A model generated the notes under the pieces. It was not told the origin of the DNA and ran no database searches. It saw only the letters and a program-made list of their open reading frames with translations. 10,776 nucleotides of DNA from an uncultured Moraxella sp. (GTDB taxonomy: Bacteria > Pseudomonadota > Gammaproteobacteria > Pseudomonadales > Moraxellaceae), in contig CALAPG010000287.1 of the NCBI GenBank assembly GCA_937889485.1, positions 1-10,776 on the forward strand, given 5' to 3'. A program made the position numbers and the translations under genes. Positions 1 through 7,024 of this stretch are shown here, piece by piece (within the stretch, counting starts at the first letter, position 1; each line of letters opens with the position of its first letter).

Positions 1-1
1 G

Positions 2-166
2 CGCCCATTTTAAAGCGATCAGCGCCGGATGACATCCGTGTGCTTTTGCGATTTCCTGCATCTCAGGTGCCTGCAGATCTGCTACATCTTCCGGACACAT
101 ATCTCTCTCCGGTCTCTGTGGAGAACCAAGCGGCATAAATCCGATCGGCTGAATATCATGGGCCAT
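2..166 (-). CDS. Aldo/keto reductase, internal fragment (part of a chimeric left end)
   Basis: The minus strand reads 55 residues, from MAHDIQPIGFMPLGSP to HPALIALKWA, running off the left edge. The pattern is the late beta-barrel region of aldo/keto reductases (NADPH-dependent carbonyl reductases): a strand ending in PLGSP, then an RPERD-type segment, then a helix with HGCHPALIALKW, which matches the family's usual GVHPAxxxLKWA before the cofactor-binding Arg region. The N-terminal half with the catalytic Asp, Tyr, Lys and His is absent, and the C-terminal end lies outside the window. The frame is continuous with the neighbouring HD-GYP fragment, but no such fusion is known to me, and the boundary falls in the middle of both folds. 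Wording and codon choice recall Firmicutes (Lachnospiraceae-like) reductases, which is only an impression. It is almost certainly foreign to the rest of the window. Confidence 0.7.
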   Translation of the reverse strand, partial: MAHDIQPIGFMPLGSPQRPERDMCPEDVADLQAPEMQEIAKAHGCHPALIALKWA

Positions 167-424
167 CAGATAATCAAAAATTTCCTGCGGCAAACGAGAC
201 GGTAATAATACCCGTTTGATACTTAAATGCATATTTTCCAGATCGACCACCGCTGCTTCCGTACGGGGAATGGTTGCATCATAAATCAATACTGAAGGGT
301 AAAGCAGACGTTGGCTATTGACCGACATGACAAGTCCAACCTGACCATTTGACAACTCAACCACGCTGCCTGGGGGATAAATGCCCAAGTGCTTGATTAA
401 TAAACCGATGTAGTCTTTATTTAA
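167..424 (-). CDS. HD-GYP/DUF3391-type protein, C-terminal fragment (part of a chimeric left end)
   Basis: About 86 residues on the minus strand begin [20 protein letters not shown] and continue [16 protein letters not shown], then [12 protein letters not shown] and end [16 protein letters not shown]. The block (L/I)(I/V)[22 protein letters not shown] is the conserved stretch that follows the HD-GYP phosphodiesterase core in DUF3391-containing proteins, which typically hydrolyse cyclic di-GMP. RPxxLPxxxxDYL is their usual C-terminal motif. The catalytic HD and GYP motifs would lie upstream, beyond the junction with ccoN near 421, so nothing here shows activity. The true C-terminal tail is replaced at about 167-178 by aldo/keto reductase sequence. 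The fragment could come from a Moraxellaceae or Acinetobacter-like genome, but in its present position it has neither start nor stop. Confidence 0.7.
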
Positions 425-1239
425 CTGCTGCGTTTTTGGGTATGATGTATTACTTCGTACCTGTACAGATTGGTCGACCTATTTATTCTTATCGTTTGTC
501 AATTATCCACTTTTGGGCACTGATTGCCTCTTATATGTGGGCAGGCGGTCACCATCTTCATTATTCAGCACTACCTGACTGGGCTCAGTCTTTGGGTATG
601 GTTTTCTCTATTATCTTATTTGCACCTTCTTGGGGCGGTATGATTAACGGGGTACTTACCTTATCGGGTAGTTGGGATAAATTACGCACAGACCCCATTA
701 TCCGTTTCTTGATTGTTGCTTTGTCATTCTATGCCATGTCAACTTTTGAAGGCCCAATGATGTCTATCAAAACCGTTAATGCGTTGTCGCATGACACGGA
801 CTGGACAGTAGGTCACGTTCACTCAGGCGCTCTAGGCTGGGTTGGTATGATTACCGTAGGTTCTTTGTATGTGCTCATTCCGCGCTTATGGAATAAGCAA
901 AAAATGTACTCAACCGATCTAATTACTACCCATTTCTGGTTAGCCACTGCAGGTACTATTTTTTATATTGTATCACTTTGGATTTCAGGTATTGGTCAAG
1001 GTATGATGTGGCGTGCAACCAACCCAGATGGAACGCTAGTGTATAGTTTTGTTGATACCGTGTTGTTCTCACATTACCCTTATATTGGTCGTGCGTTTGG
1101 TGGTTTATTGTACCTATCAGGTATGTTTGTCATGGCTTATAACGTGTACAAAACACTGACTGTGCCTGATGCCAAAGCAATTGAAGTAGATAACACCGCT
1201 ACACCTGTTGTAGAAACTGTTACTGCAAAACAGATTTAA
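421..1239 (+). CDS. ccoN: cbb3-type cytochrome c oxidase subunit I (CcoN), 5'-truncated
   Basis: This is the catalytic haem-copper subunit of the cbb3 oxidase in the inner membrane, which reduces O2 to water at high affinity and pumps protons. The readable part starts [14 protein letters not shown], a signature found in the middle of CcoN, so the first ~200 residues of a usual ~475 are lost at the chimeric junction. There is no genuine start codon here; the TTG at 436 is an internal Leu. Numbering from that TTG, Y33 corresponds to the Tyr cross-linked to a CuB histidine, H39-H40 are the two adjacent CuB ligands, and the HVH at 127-129 supplies the ligands of high-spin haem b3 and low-spin haem b. 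The remaining CuB His and the other haem b His are in the missing part. Several hydrophobic helices follow, then a polar tail ending TAKQI. The stop overlaps the ccoO ribosome binding site. Confidence 0.96.
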   Translation, partial: LTAAFLGMMYYFVPVQIGRPIYSYRLSIIHFWALIASYMWAGGHHLHYSALPDWAQSLGMVFSIILFAPSWGGMINGVLTLSGSWDKLRTDPIIRFLIVALSFYAMSTFEGPMMSIKTVNALSHDTDWTVGHVHSGALGWVGMITVGSLYVLIPRLWNKQKMYSTDLITTHFWLATAGTIFYIVSLWISGIGQGMMWRATNPDGTLVYSFVDTVLFSHYPYIGRAFGGLLYLSGMFVMAYNVYKTLTVPDAKAIEVDNTATPVVETVTAKQI

Positions 1240-1249
1240 GGAGAGACTC

Positions 1250-1867
1250 ATGAAACTCAATCATGAAATTATTGAAAAGAATACGGGTCTTCTACTTATT
1301 TTAATCGTTATTTCTATCAGCTTTGCGACGTTAGTAGAAATTGTTCCATTAATTTTTACTAAGGAAGTTAACCAACCGTTGCCCAATATGAAGCCATGGA
1401 CTGCCCTAGAATTGGAAGGTCGTGATATTTATATTCGTGAAGGTTGTCACGTTTGCCACACACAAATGGTACGCCCATTACGTGCAGAAGTAGAACGCTA
1501 CGGACCTTATTCTCGTGCCGCTGAGTCAACCTGGGATCACCCATTTTTGTGGGGTTCAAAACGTACAGGCCCTGACCTTGCGCGCGTAGGCGGTCGTTAT
1601 TCAGACGACTGGCAACGCGAACACTTAATTAATCCACAAGCTTTGGTACCTGAATCTGTGATGCCATCTTTTGCTTGGTTAGCAAAACGCGACGTTAATA
1701 GCACAGAAATACAGGCTAAAATGCGTTTATTCCGTGACCATTTTGGGGTGCCTTACAGTGATGCTGATATTGAAGGCGCACCTGATGCGGTTCAAGGTAA
1801 AACTGAGCTAGATGCGATTGTTGCTTACCTCCAACAGCTTGGTACGGCAATGAAGGGTCAACGTTAA
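1250..1867 (+). CDS. ccoO: cbb3-type cytochrome c oxidase subunit II (CcoO), mono-haem cytochrome c
   Basis: This is a membrane-anchored mono-haem cytochrome c that relays electrons from CcoP to the CcoN active site. Its 205 residues match the family's usual ~200. One N-terminal transmembrane anchor lies at about residues 13-36, and the rest is periplasmic. The haem c attachment motif CHVCH is at 66-70, followed by the conserved TQMVRP. The axial Met is M138 in SVMPSFAWL. The [18 protein letters not shown] block is typical of CcoO. An excellent ribosome binding site, AAGGAG at 1238-1243, sits 6 bases before the ATG and overlaps the ccoN stop. The gene ends in TAATG, sharing one base with ccoQ. 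Confidence 0.98.
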   Translation: MKLNHEIIEKNTGLLLILIVISISFATLVEIVPLIFTKEVNQPLPNMKPWTALELEGRDIYIREGCHVCHTQMVRPLRAEVERYGPYSRAAESTWDHPFLWGSKRTGPDLARVGGRYSDDWQREHLINPQALVPESVMPSFAWLAKRDVNSTEIQAKMRLFRDHFGVPYSDADIEGAPDAVQGKTELDAIVAYLQQLGTAMKGQR

Positions 1868-2040
1868 TGTTGGGCACATTGCATAGTATCGCAACGGTTG
1901 CAGCGTTTATCGCCTTTATTGCGATTGTTTGGTGGGCGTATTCGCCAAACAATCGTAGCCGATTTGAAGAAGATGCAAAACTTGCGTTAGATGATGAGGA
2001 TATGACCCAGTTATCACAACGCGATAAGGATAAAAAATGA
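1867..2040 (+). CDS. ccoQ: cbb3-type oxidase small subunit CcoQ (57 aa)
   Basis: This small gene encodes a single-span membrane protein that stabilises the cbb3 complex, particularly the association of CcoP with the core. The 57 residues begin [14 protein letters not shown], with one hydrophobic helix at about 5-24 ending in WWAYSP. A short basic NNRSRF stretch and an acidic, polar cytoplasmic tail (EEDAKLALDDED) follow. W-(W/A)-(A/Y)-x-(P/S) followed by a charged RxxFEEAAxLPF-like stretch is the usual CcoQ layout. The ATG shares one base with the ccoO stop (TAATG), and the TGA overlaps the ccoP ATG by four bases (ATGA), so translation of the three genes is probably coupled. A weak Shine-Dalgarno, AAGGG at 1853-1857, precedes it. 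Confidence 0.93.
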   Translation: MLGTLHSIATVAAFIAFIAIVWWAYSPNNRSRFEEDAKLALDDEDMTQLSQRDKDKK

Positions 2041-3155
2041 GTGGATTTTGGAGTTTTTGGGTAACCCTATTTTCCATAGGCTGTTGGGCTTGGATTTTAT
2101 ACTGGCTAGTGGGTGTATTGGGTTACCGCCCCACCATCGCAGAAGATGGCACAACAGGCCATGAATACGATGGTATTCAAGAGTATGATCGTCCGTTACC
2201 AAAATGGTGGCTTATCATCTTTTGGGGTACCTTGGCTTGGGCATTGTTGTACTTGCTGCTATTCCCATCGGTAATGCCAGGATCTTGGAAAGGTATTACC
2301 ACGGTTAAAGTAGATGGTCAGGATGTGCCATGGACGAGTGCCAATGAATTAGCGTCAGACCTTGAGCGTAATAATGCCGTTTTTACCACGACATTTAACG
2401 ATAAAATTCTTAAGGATCAAGCAGTAACCACACAGATCAGCAACCTTGCCAAGCTTCAAGCACAGCAAGCAAAAAATGCTGAACCCAATCCAGAGCTTAA
2501 ATCACAGATTGATCAAGGGATTGTGGCATTGGCGCCTGCCGTACAAAAATTGTCACAAGATCCACAAGCAATTAAGATTGGACAACGTCTATTTTTGCAG
2601 AACTGTTCTGTTTGTCACGGTTCGCAAGCGCATGGTGCTACAGGTTATCCAAATTTAACGGATAATGACTGGATTTATGGTGGTACACCCGATAAGATTT
2701 TGTTAACCCTTAATCATGGTCGTGTGGGTGGTATGCCAGCGTGGAAAGCACAAATTGGCGAAGATGGCGTACGCGCTGCCGCTGAATACGTGTTGTCTTT
2801 ATCACCTGGACATGGTTCAAAAGATAATGGGGCGCTAAACCCTACCCTAGTGAGCCAAGGTAAAGCTATCTTTGATACTAACTGTGCGGTGTGTCATGGT
2901 AAAGATGCCAAGGGTAACCAAGACGTCGGTGCTTTAAACTTGACGGATGATATTTGGTTATATGGCGGCGATCGTGAAACTGTGCGTACTACCTTACGTA
3001 ATGGTCGTGCTGGTGTGATGCCACATTGGGATACCAAGTTGGGTAATGAGCGTATTATGTTGTTGGCGGCTTATGTTTATTCTTTAAGCGACCACACCAA
3101 AGATGCGGCACCTGCCCCCATGACAGCGACGGCAACCGCCAGCGCTGCAAAATAA
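2037..3155 (+). CDS. ccoP: cbb3-type cytochrome c oxidase subunit III (CcoP), di-haem cytochrome c
   Basis: This di-haem cytochrome c is the electron entry subunit of the cbb3 oxidase. The 372 residues are somewhat longer than the usual ~300-320. Two N-terminal transmembrane helices lie at about 4-28 and 57-77, with the conserved HEYDGIQEYDRPLPKWW linker between them. A periplasmic spacer rich in Gln, Lys and Ala (about 100-175) is partly responsible for the extra length. Haem c sites are CSVCH at 190-194 and CAVCH at 283-287, with axial Met candidates M233 (GGMPAW) and M328 (GVMPHW). The tail after residue ~350 is Ala/Thr/Pro rich, with no recognised function. The start overlaps ccoQ (ATGA), and AAGGA at 2026-2030 provides a good ribosome binding site. 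The operon ends here, and no ccoG/H/I/S assembly genes follow. Confidence 0.97.
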   Translation: MSGFWSFWVTLFSIGCWAWILYWLVGVLGYRPTIAEDGTTGHEYDGIQEYDRPLPKWWLIIFWGTLAWALLYLLLFPSVMPGSWKGITTVKVDGQDVPWTSANELASDLERNNAVFTTTFNDKILKDQAVTTQISNLAKLQAQQAKNAEPNPELKSQIDQGIVALAPAVQKLSQDPQAIKIGQRLFLQNCSVCHGSQAHGATGYPNLTDNDWIYGGTPDKILLTLNHGRVGGMPAWKAQIGEDGVRAAAEYVLSLSPGHGSKDNGALNPTLVSQGKAIFDTNCAVCHGKDAKGNQDVGALNLTDDIWLYGGDRETVRTTLRNGRAGVMPHWDTKLGNERIMLLAAYVYSLSDHTKDAAPAPMTATATASAAK

Positions 3156-3176
3156 TAGCCACATCAACGTTAAAAC

Positions 3177-3207
3177 AAAAAAGCGAGCCTTATGCTCGCT
3201 TTTTTTT
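3177..3207. terminator. Bidirectional intrinsic terminator between ccoP and the ArsC-like gene
   Basis: A6-GCGAGC-CTTAT-GCTCGC-T8: a perfect 6-bp GC-rich stem, extendable by A:T pairs to 12 bp, with a 5-base loop. A run of T follows on the plus strand, and a run of A precedes it, giving T on the minus strand. It lies 21 bases after the ccoP stop and 9 bases beyond the stop of the convergent gene, so it can end transcription from both sides. Confidence 0.93.
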
Positions 3208-3216
3208 ATGCCAAGT

Positions 3217-3567
3217 TTAGGCTAAGTTTTGGTATTCGCTCTCATTAAAGCCAACCAATATGGTATCGCCTTTGATAAGGATAGGACGTTTGATGAGGCT
3301 AGGTTGCTCTGTCATCAAGGTGATGGCAAATTGAGTATCGGCTCTAGCTTGTGATTTTTTCTCATCGCTCAGTTGGCGATAGGTTGTGCCTTTGGTATTG
3401 ATGACTTTATCAATGCCGACTTGTTCAACCCAATGGCTTAGGGTGGCTTTATCAATGCCTTGTTTTTTGTAGTCATGAAACTCGTAGCTAATACCAAGCT
3501 CAGTGAGTTGATCGAAGGCTTTTTTCATAGTACTACAGTTTTTGATGCCATAGAGGGTGATACGCAT
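3217..3567 (-). CDS. ArsC/Spx/MgsR-family thioredoxin-fold reductase-like protein (YffB type)
   Basis: The 116 residues match E. coli YffB in length and pattern: an N-terminal strand MRITLYGIKNC, then STMKKAFDQL, with a single Cys (C11) where arsenate reductases carry their catalytic Cys. YEFHDYKKQGID follows, then INTKGTTYRQL, LMTEQPSLIKRPIL and GFNESEY. The IKRPIL segment is the conserved Arg-Pro of the fold. The family has a thioredoxin fold. Some members reduce arsenate with glutathione or glutaredoxin, while YffB types are usually called ArsC-family reductase of unknown substrate, so true arsenate reduction is not shown. The C11-S12 site has no partner Cys three positions on, unlike Spx. 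AAGGAG (plus-strand 3573-3578) lies 5 bases before the ATG. It converges on ccoP and diverges from leuS; no ars operon genes are nearby. Confidence 0.9.
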   Translation of the reverse strand: MRITLYGIKNCSTMKKAFDQLTELGISYEFHDYKKQGIDKATLSHWVEQVGIDKVINTKGTTYRQLSDEKKSQARADTQFAITLMTEQPSLIKRPILIKGDTILVGFNESEYQNLA

Positions 3568-3610
3568 CTTCGCTCCTTTTTCTGTCGCAATTTGTGTGGA
3601 TTTAGGCTAT

Positions 3611-3642
3611 GCTATAGGGTCTTTAAACAATTTCATTGTCAA
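3611..3642 (-). promoter_or_regulatory. Candidate sigma70 promoter for the ArsC-like gene
   Basis: The minus strand carries a perfect -35 hexamer TTGACA (3642-3637). An AT-rich CCTATAGC region lies 18-20 bases downstream (3618-3611) and could serve as the -10 (CCTATA or TATAGC). It lies about 45 bases before the ATG at 3567. The -35 is strong, while the -10 and spacing are imperfect. For the divergent leuS I see no convincing hexamer pair in the same 93-base gap. Confidence 0.45.
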
Positions 3643-3660
3643 CCGTAAAACAAGACTATT

Positions 3661-6303
3661 ATGAGTAATCCAGCTATCACCAGTCAATATCATCCAAAAA
3701 TCATTGAGTCTACCCAACAGCAAAAATGGGCGCAAGACAACCGCTATCAAGTTAACAACGCGGCAACCACCAAGCCTACGCGCTATATTTTATCAATGTT
3801 TCCCTATCCTAGCGGAAAACTGCATATGGGGCATGTACGCAACTATACCATCAGTGATGTATTAAGCCGCTATTATCGCCTAAAAGGCTATGAGGTGTTA
3901 CAGCCTATGGGGTGGGATGCGTTTGGGATGCCTGCTGAAAACGCCGCTATTGCCAATGGCGTTGCGCCCGCGGCTTGGACGTTTTCAAATATTGATAATA
4001 TGAAAACCCAATTAAAAGCGTTGGGTCTGTCGATTGACTGGTCAAGAGAATTTGCCACTTGTACGCCAGAATATTACCAATGGGAACAATGGTTATTTGT
4101 TCAATTATATAAAAAAGGCTTGGTATATAAAAAGTTATCTACGGTCAATTGGGATCCCGTTGATAATACAGTACTTGCCAATGAACAAGTAGTCGATGGG
4201 CGCGGCTGGCGCTCGGGGGCGTTAATTGAAAAACGTGAAATCCCCATGTACTACTTTAATATCACCGCCTACGCTGAAGAGTTATTGGCGGATTTGGACA
4301 AGCTTGAGGGACATTGGCCACAGCAAGTCATTACCATGCAGCGCAACTGGATTGGTCGTTCTGAAGGCATGGAAATTCACTTCCCTTATACGTTAAATGG
4401 CGAAGAAAAAACCCTCGATGTGTTTACAACCCGTCCTGATACGTTGATGGGTGTTACTTACGTCTCGGTGGCGGCCGAACATCCTTTAGCCAAACATGCT
4501 GCCAAAACCAACGCTGAGTTGCAAGCCTTTATTGACGTTTGTAAAAAAGGTTCAGTGGCTGAGGCAGACCTTGCCAAAGCAGAAAAAGTAGGCATGAATA
4601 CAGGTTTGACCGTCACCCATCCTCTCACGGGCGAGAAAATTGCAGTATGGGTCGCAAATTATGTCTTAATGAGCTACGGCTCTGGGGCAGTTATGGCGGT
4701 ACCTGCGCATGATGAGCGCGATTTTGAATTTGCCAATAAATATGCCTTGCCCATCAAACAAGTGATTGATGTGGCGGGACAAACTTTTGATAACACCACT
4801 TGGCAAGACTGGTATGCCGATAAGCAGCAAGGCGTGGGTATCAATTCAGGTGAATTAACGGGTCTCAACTTTAAACAATCTTTTGACCACGTTCTAGCTT
4901 TATTAGAAGCCAAGGGGCTGGGCAAAAAAACCATCAATTATCGACTACGGGACTGGGGTGTATCACGTCAACGCTATTGGGGCTGTCCAATTCCCGTCAT
5001 TAACTGTGAGCATTGTGGTACAGTGCCCGTTCCAGAGAGCGACTTGCCTGTGGTGTTGCCTTTAGATGTGGTACCCGATGGGCGCGGCAACCCGCTGAAC
5101 CAAATTGCGGCTTTTACCGATGTTGCATGCCCAAGCTGCGGCAAACCTGCCAAACGCGAAACCGATACCCTTGATACGTTTGTCGAATCAAGCTGGTACT
5201 ATGCTCGCTTTGCCTCCCCTAATTATGTTGATGGCATGATTAACAAAGTAGCGGCCGAAAAATGGCTGCCCGTTGATCAATATGTGGGCGGGGTAGAACA
5301 TGCCGTGCTACATTTGCTTTATGCGCGTTTTTTCCAAAAACTGATGCGCGATGAAGGCTTAGTAGAAGGCGATGAGCCCTTCACTGACTTATTAACCCAA
5401 GGCATGGTACTAGCAGGCACGTTCTTACGCGAAAATGCCGATGGCAGTACCACTTACTATTTCCCTGATGACGTTGATTTGATTTATAACGACAGAGGAC
5501 AGCCCATTAGCGCAACACTCAAAGCGGACGGCAAACCTGTCACCATTGGCAAAATTGAAAAAATGTCAAAGTCAAAAAATAACGGTGTTGACCCACAATC
5601 TACCGTAGAGCAATACGGCGCCGATACCGTGCGTTTGTATACCATGTTCACCGCGCCTGTTGAGCAAACCCTTGAATGGATAGATGATGGTCTTAAAGGT
5701 CCCTACAACTTCTTGAAAAAAGTATGGCGCTATAGCGTGGCGCATCAGCAAGCCTTACAAGACAAAAAACTCGATGCCAAGACATTGGTTGTCAATACCG
5801 ATGACTTATCCAAAGCTGCCAAACAATTGCGCCGCAAAACCCATGATACCATTGGCAAACTTGATGATGCCTTTGGCAAAAACATGGCATTGAACACGCC
5901 CGTGTCATTTTTGATGGAATTATACAACGAACTTGCCGTGTTCGAAATTTTGTCCGACAGTGACTTGGCGGTAGCAAATGAAGCCTTAATTACCTTATTA
6001 ACGCTATTAACCGTCTACGCGCCCCACATGTCTGAAGTACTGCTAGAGCAATTGGGCCTCGACCCAATGACACTCACCTATCCTACCCAAGATGCCACCG
6101 CCTTAGTACAAGATACCATTACCATGGTGGTACAGGTTAATGGTAAAATTCGTGGTAAATTAGAAGTGGCGCCCAACACCGATGCCGACTTGCTAAAAAC
6201 CCAAGCCAAACAACTTGACAGTGTGGCAAAGTTTATTACAGGCGATATCATCAAAGAAATCGTGGTGCCAAACAAACTGGTTAACATTGTTATCAAGGCA
6301 TAG
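3661..6303 (+). CDS. leuS: Leucyl-tRNA synthetase
   Basis: This cytoplasmic class I synthetase charges tRNA-Leu with leucine and edits mischarged products. The 880 residues compare with about 860 in E. coli. The Rossmann-fold signature PYPSGKLHMGHVRNY holds the HIGH-equivalent HMGH at 55-58, and KMSKS is at 634-638. The CP1 editing domain (roughly 230-430) contains TTRPDT at 256-261, whose T261 matches the specificity Thr of E. coli. It also has AHDERD, where D354 corresponds to the Asp that holds the substrate amino group. Zinc-type pairs C449/C452 and C490/C493 are present. The C-terminal domain ends NKLVNIVIKA. The start fits the family N-terminus (YHPKIIE before QQKWAQ), but no good Shine-Dalgarno precedes the ATG. 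It is first in the conserved leuS-lptE-holA group and diverges from the ArsC-like gene. Confidence 0.98.
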   Translation: MSNPAITSQYHPKIIESTQQQKWAQDNRYQVNNAATTKPTRYILSMFPYPSGKLHMGHVRNYTISDVLSRYYRLKGYEVLQPMGWDAFGMPAENAAIANGVAPAAWTFSNIDNMKTQLKALGLSIDWSREFATCTPEYYQWEQWLFVQLYKKGLVYKKLSTVNWDPVDNTVLANEQVVDGRGWRSGALIEKREIPMYYFNITAYAEELLADLDKLEGHWPQQVITMQRNWIGRSEGMEIHFPYTLNGEEKTLDVFTTRPDTLMGVTYVSVAAEHPLAKHAAKTNAELQAFIDVCKKGSVAEADLAKAEKVGMNTGLTVTHPLTGEKIAVWVANYVLMSYGSGAVMAVPAHDERDFEFANKYALPIKQVIDVAGQTFDNTTWQDWYADKQQGVGINSGELTGLNFKQSFDHVLALLEAKGLGKKTINYRLRDWGVSRQRYWGCPIPVINCEHCGTVPVPESDLPVVLPLDVVPDGRGNPLNQIAAFTDVACPSCGKPAKRETDTLDTFVESSWYYARFASPNYVDGMINKVAAEKWLPVDQYVGGVEHAVLHLLYARFFQKLMRDEGLVEGDEPFTDLLTQGMVLAGTFLRENADGSTTYYFPDDVDLIYNDRGQPISATLKADGKPVTIGKIEKMSKSKNNGVDPQSTVEQYGADTVRLYTMFTAPVEQTLEWIDDGLKGPYNFLKKVWRYSVAHQQALQDKKLDAKTLVVNTDDLSKAAKQLRRKTHDTIGKLDDAFGKNMALNTPVSFLMELYNELAVFEILSDSDLAVANEALITLLTLLTVYAPHMSEVLLEQLGLDPMTLTYPTQDATALVQDTITMVVQVNGKIRGKLEVAPNTDADLLKTQAKQLDSVAKFITGDIIKEIVVPNKLVNIVIKA

Positions 6304-6339
6304 CAAGGGTTAGGTTGGCAACAACATGAACCCTAATTA

Positions 6340-6403
6340 CCAAAATAGCACCTCATTTGATGACAATCATTTTATGCCATCAATCCAATGATGGTGCTAT
6401 TGG
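6340..6403. repeat. Imperfect inverted repeat (hairpin) between leuS and lptE
   Basis: AATAGCACC at 6344-6352 is the exact complement of GGTGCTATT at 6393-6401 (9 bp). Further in, TCAT pairs with ATGA across a one-base bulge, and TTGATG pairs with CATCAA across a 4-base internal loop, leaving a ~15-base loop. Outer CC/GG adds two possible pairs. There is no T run after it, so it does not look like a full intrinsic terminator. It may attenuate, protect an mRNA end or act as a processing site within the leuS-lptE-holA transcript. Confidence 0.6.
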
Positions 6404-6438
6404 TTGGGATGGTCAGTACGTTTTTGACAGGTAAAAAC

Positions 6439-7008
6439 ATGAATCAAGCAAAGTATCAAACCAAAACAAAAACCCTGCTGCCGTTACTCTTGAGTGGCAT
6501 TTTTCTTACTCAATTATCAGCCTGCGGTTTTCAGTTACGCGGTTATGTTAGCCCAATGTCCCAGCAAATTCCAAATACGGTACTTATTTTTGGCAGTAGT
6601 CCAGAGGACTATGCCGTCAAAAATGCGCTAAAAAAACAGCTGACCCAGCTTAGTATTAAAACTGACAATGCATTACCCACCAAAAATACACCCGCTATCC
6701 TGCCAGCCAGTATTGAAGTCAAAAATATTCGGCTGCAAAACTATCAACTGCGGGGTATCCTTACCGAAATCCGCATGGTTTTGAGCGCGGATGTAACCTA
6801 CCACGCCTTAGAAAACGGGCAACCCGTCACCTTAACCAATACCATTCAGGTACAGCGTAGTTACCAGTATGACCAAGGCGTTGTCGCAACCGACAACCCC
6901 CAAGCAGAACAAATCAAGCTTTGGCTGTATGATAACCTCGCCCAGCGTGTGGCAGATCAGTATATGGCACTGAGTTTACCAAAACTTGCTACCAAAGCAT
7001 CTCAATAA
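6439..7008 (+). CDS. lptE: LPS-assembly lipoprotein LptE (RlpB)
   Basis: This outer-membrane lipoprotein plugs the LptD barrel and helps insert lipopolysaccharide into the outer leaflet. With the start at 6439 the product is 189 residues, close to E. coli LptE (193). It opens with a lipoprotein signal peptide: a Lys/Thr-rich n-region, then LLPLLLSGIFLTQ, then the lipobox LSAC with C29 as the lipidated residue. The family mark CGFQLRG follows directly. The remaining sequence (SIEVKNIRLQNYQLRG, the RSYQYDQG strand, and a C-terminal helix LWLYDNLAQRVADQY) fits the LptE alpha/beta fold. An in-frame ATG at 6388 would add 17 residues and lies inside the preceding hairpin; 6439 gives a normal signal peptide, so I prefer it. 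AGG at about 6429 is only a weak ribosome binding site. It lies between leuS and holA as in most gammaproteobacteria. Confidence 0.93.
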   Translation: MNQAKYQTKTKTLLPLLLSGIFLTQLSACGFQLRGYVSPMSQQIPNTVLIFGSSPEDYAVKNALKKQLTQLSIKTDNALPTKNTPAILPASIEVKNIRLQNYQLRGILTEIRMVLSADVTYHALENGQPVTLTNTIQVQRSYQYDQGVVATDNPQAEQIKLWLYDNLAQRVADQYMALSLPKLATKASQ

Positions 7009-7024
7009 GTTATTAATCTCACCA

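Noticed and set aside
436..438. TTG at 436 as a start codon for CcoN
   Set aside because: It is an internal Leu of the conserved [10 protein letters not shown] segment; the gene is truncated by the junction and has no start here.
2..439. A continuous minus-strand frame, read as one HD-GYP/aldo-keto reductase fusion protein
   Set aside because: Both domains are cut in the middle, no start or stop is present, and the frame also runs across the ccoN junction. Chance frame agreement between chimeric pieces (one in three) is simpler.
3217..3567. Calling the ArsC-like gene a true arsenate reductase or an Spx regulator
   Set aside because: It lacks ars neighbours and the Spx CxxC motif; length and motifs fit YffB-type proteins of uncertain substrate.
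6388..6438. Upstream ATG for lptE at 6388
   Set aside because: It would place an extra 17-residue hydrophobic segment before a normal lipoprotein signal peptide and lies inside the hairpin with no ribosome binding site.
6986..7024. TTG start for holA overlapping lptE
   Set aside because: The ATG at 7025 gives the family length (342 aa), and the added residues match nothing in HolA.
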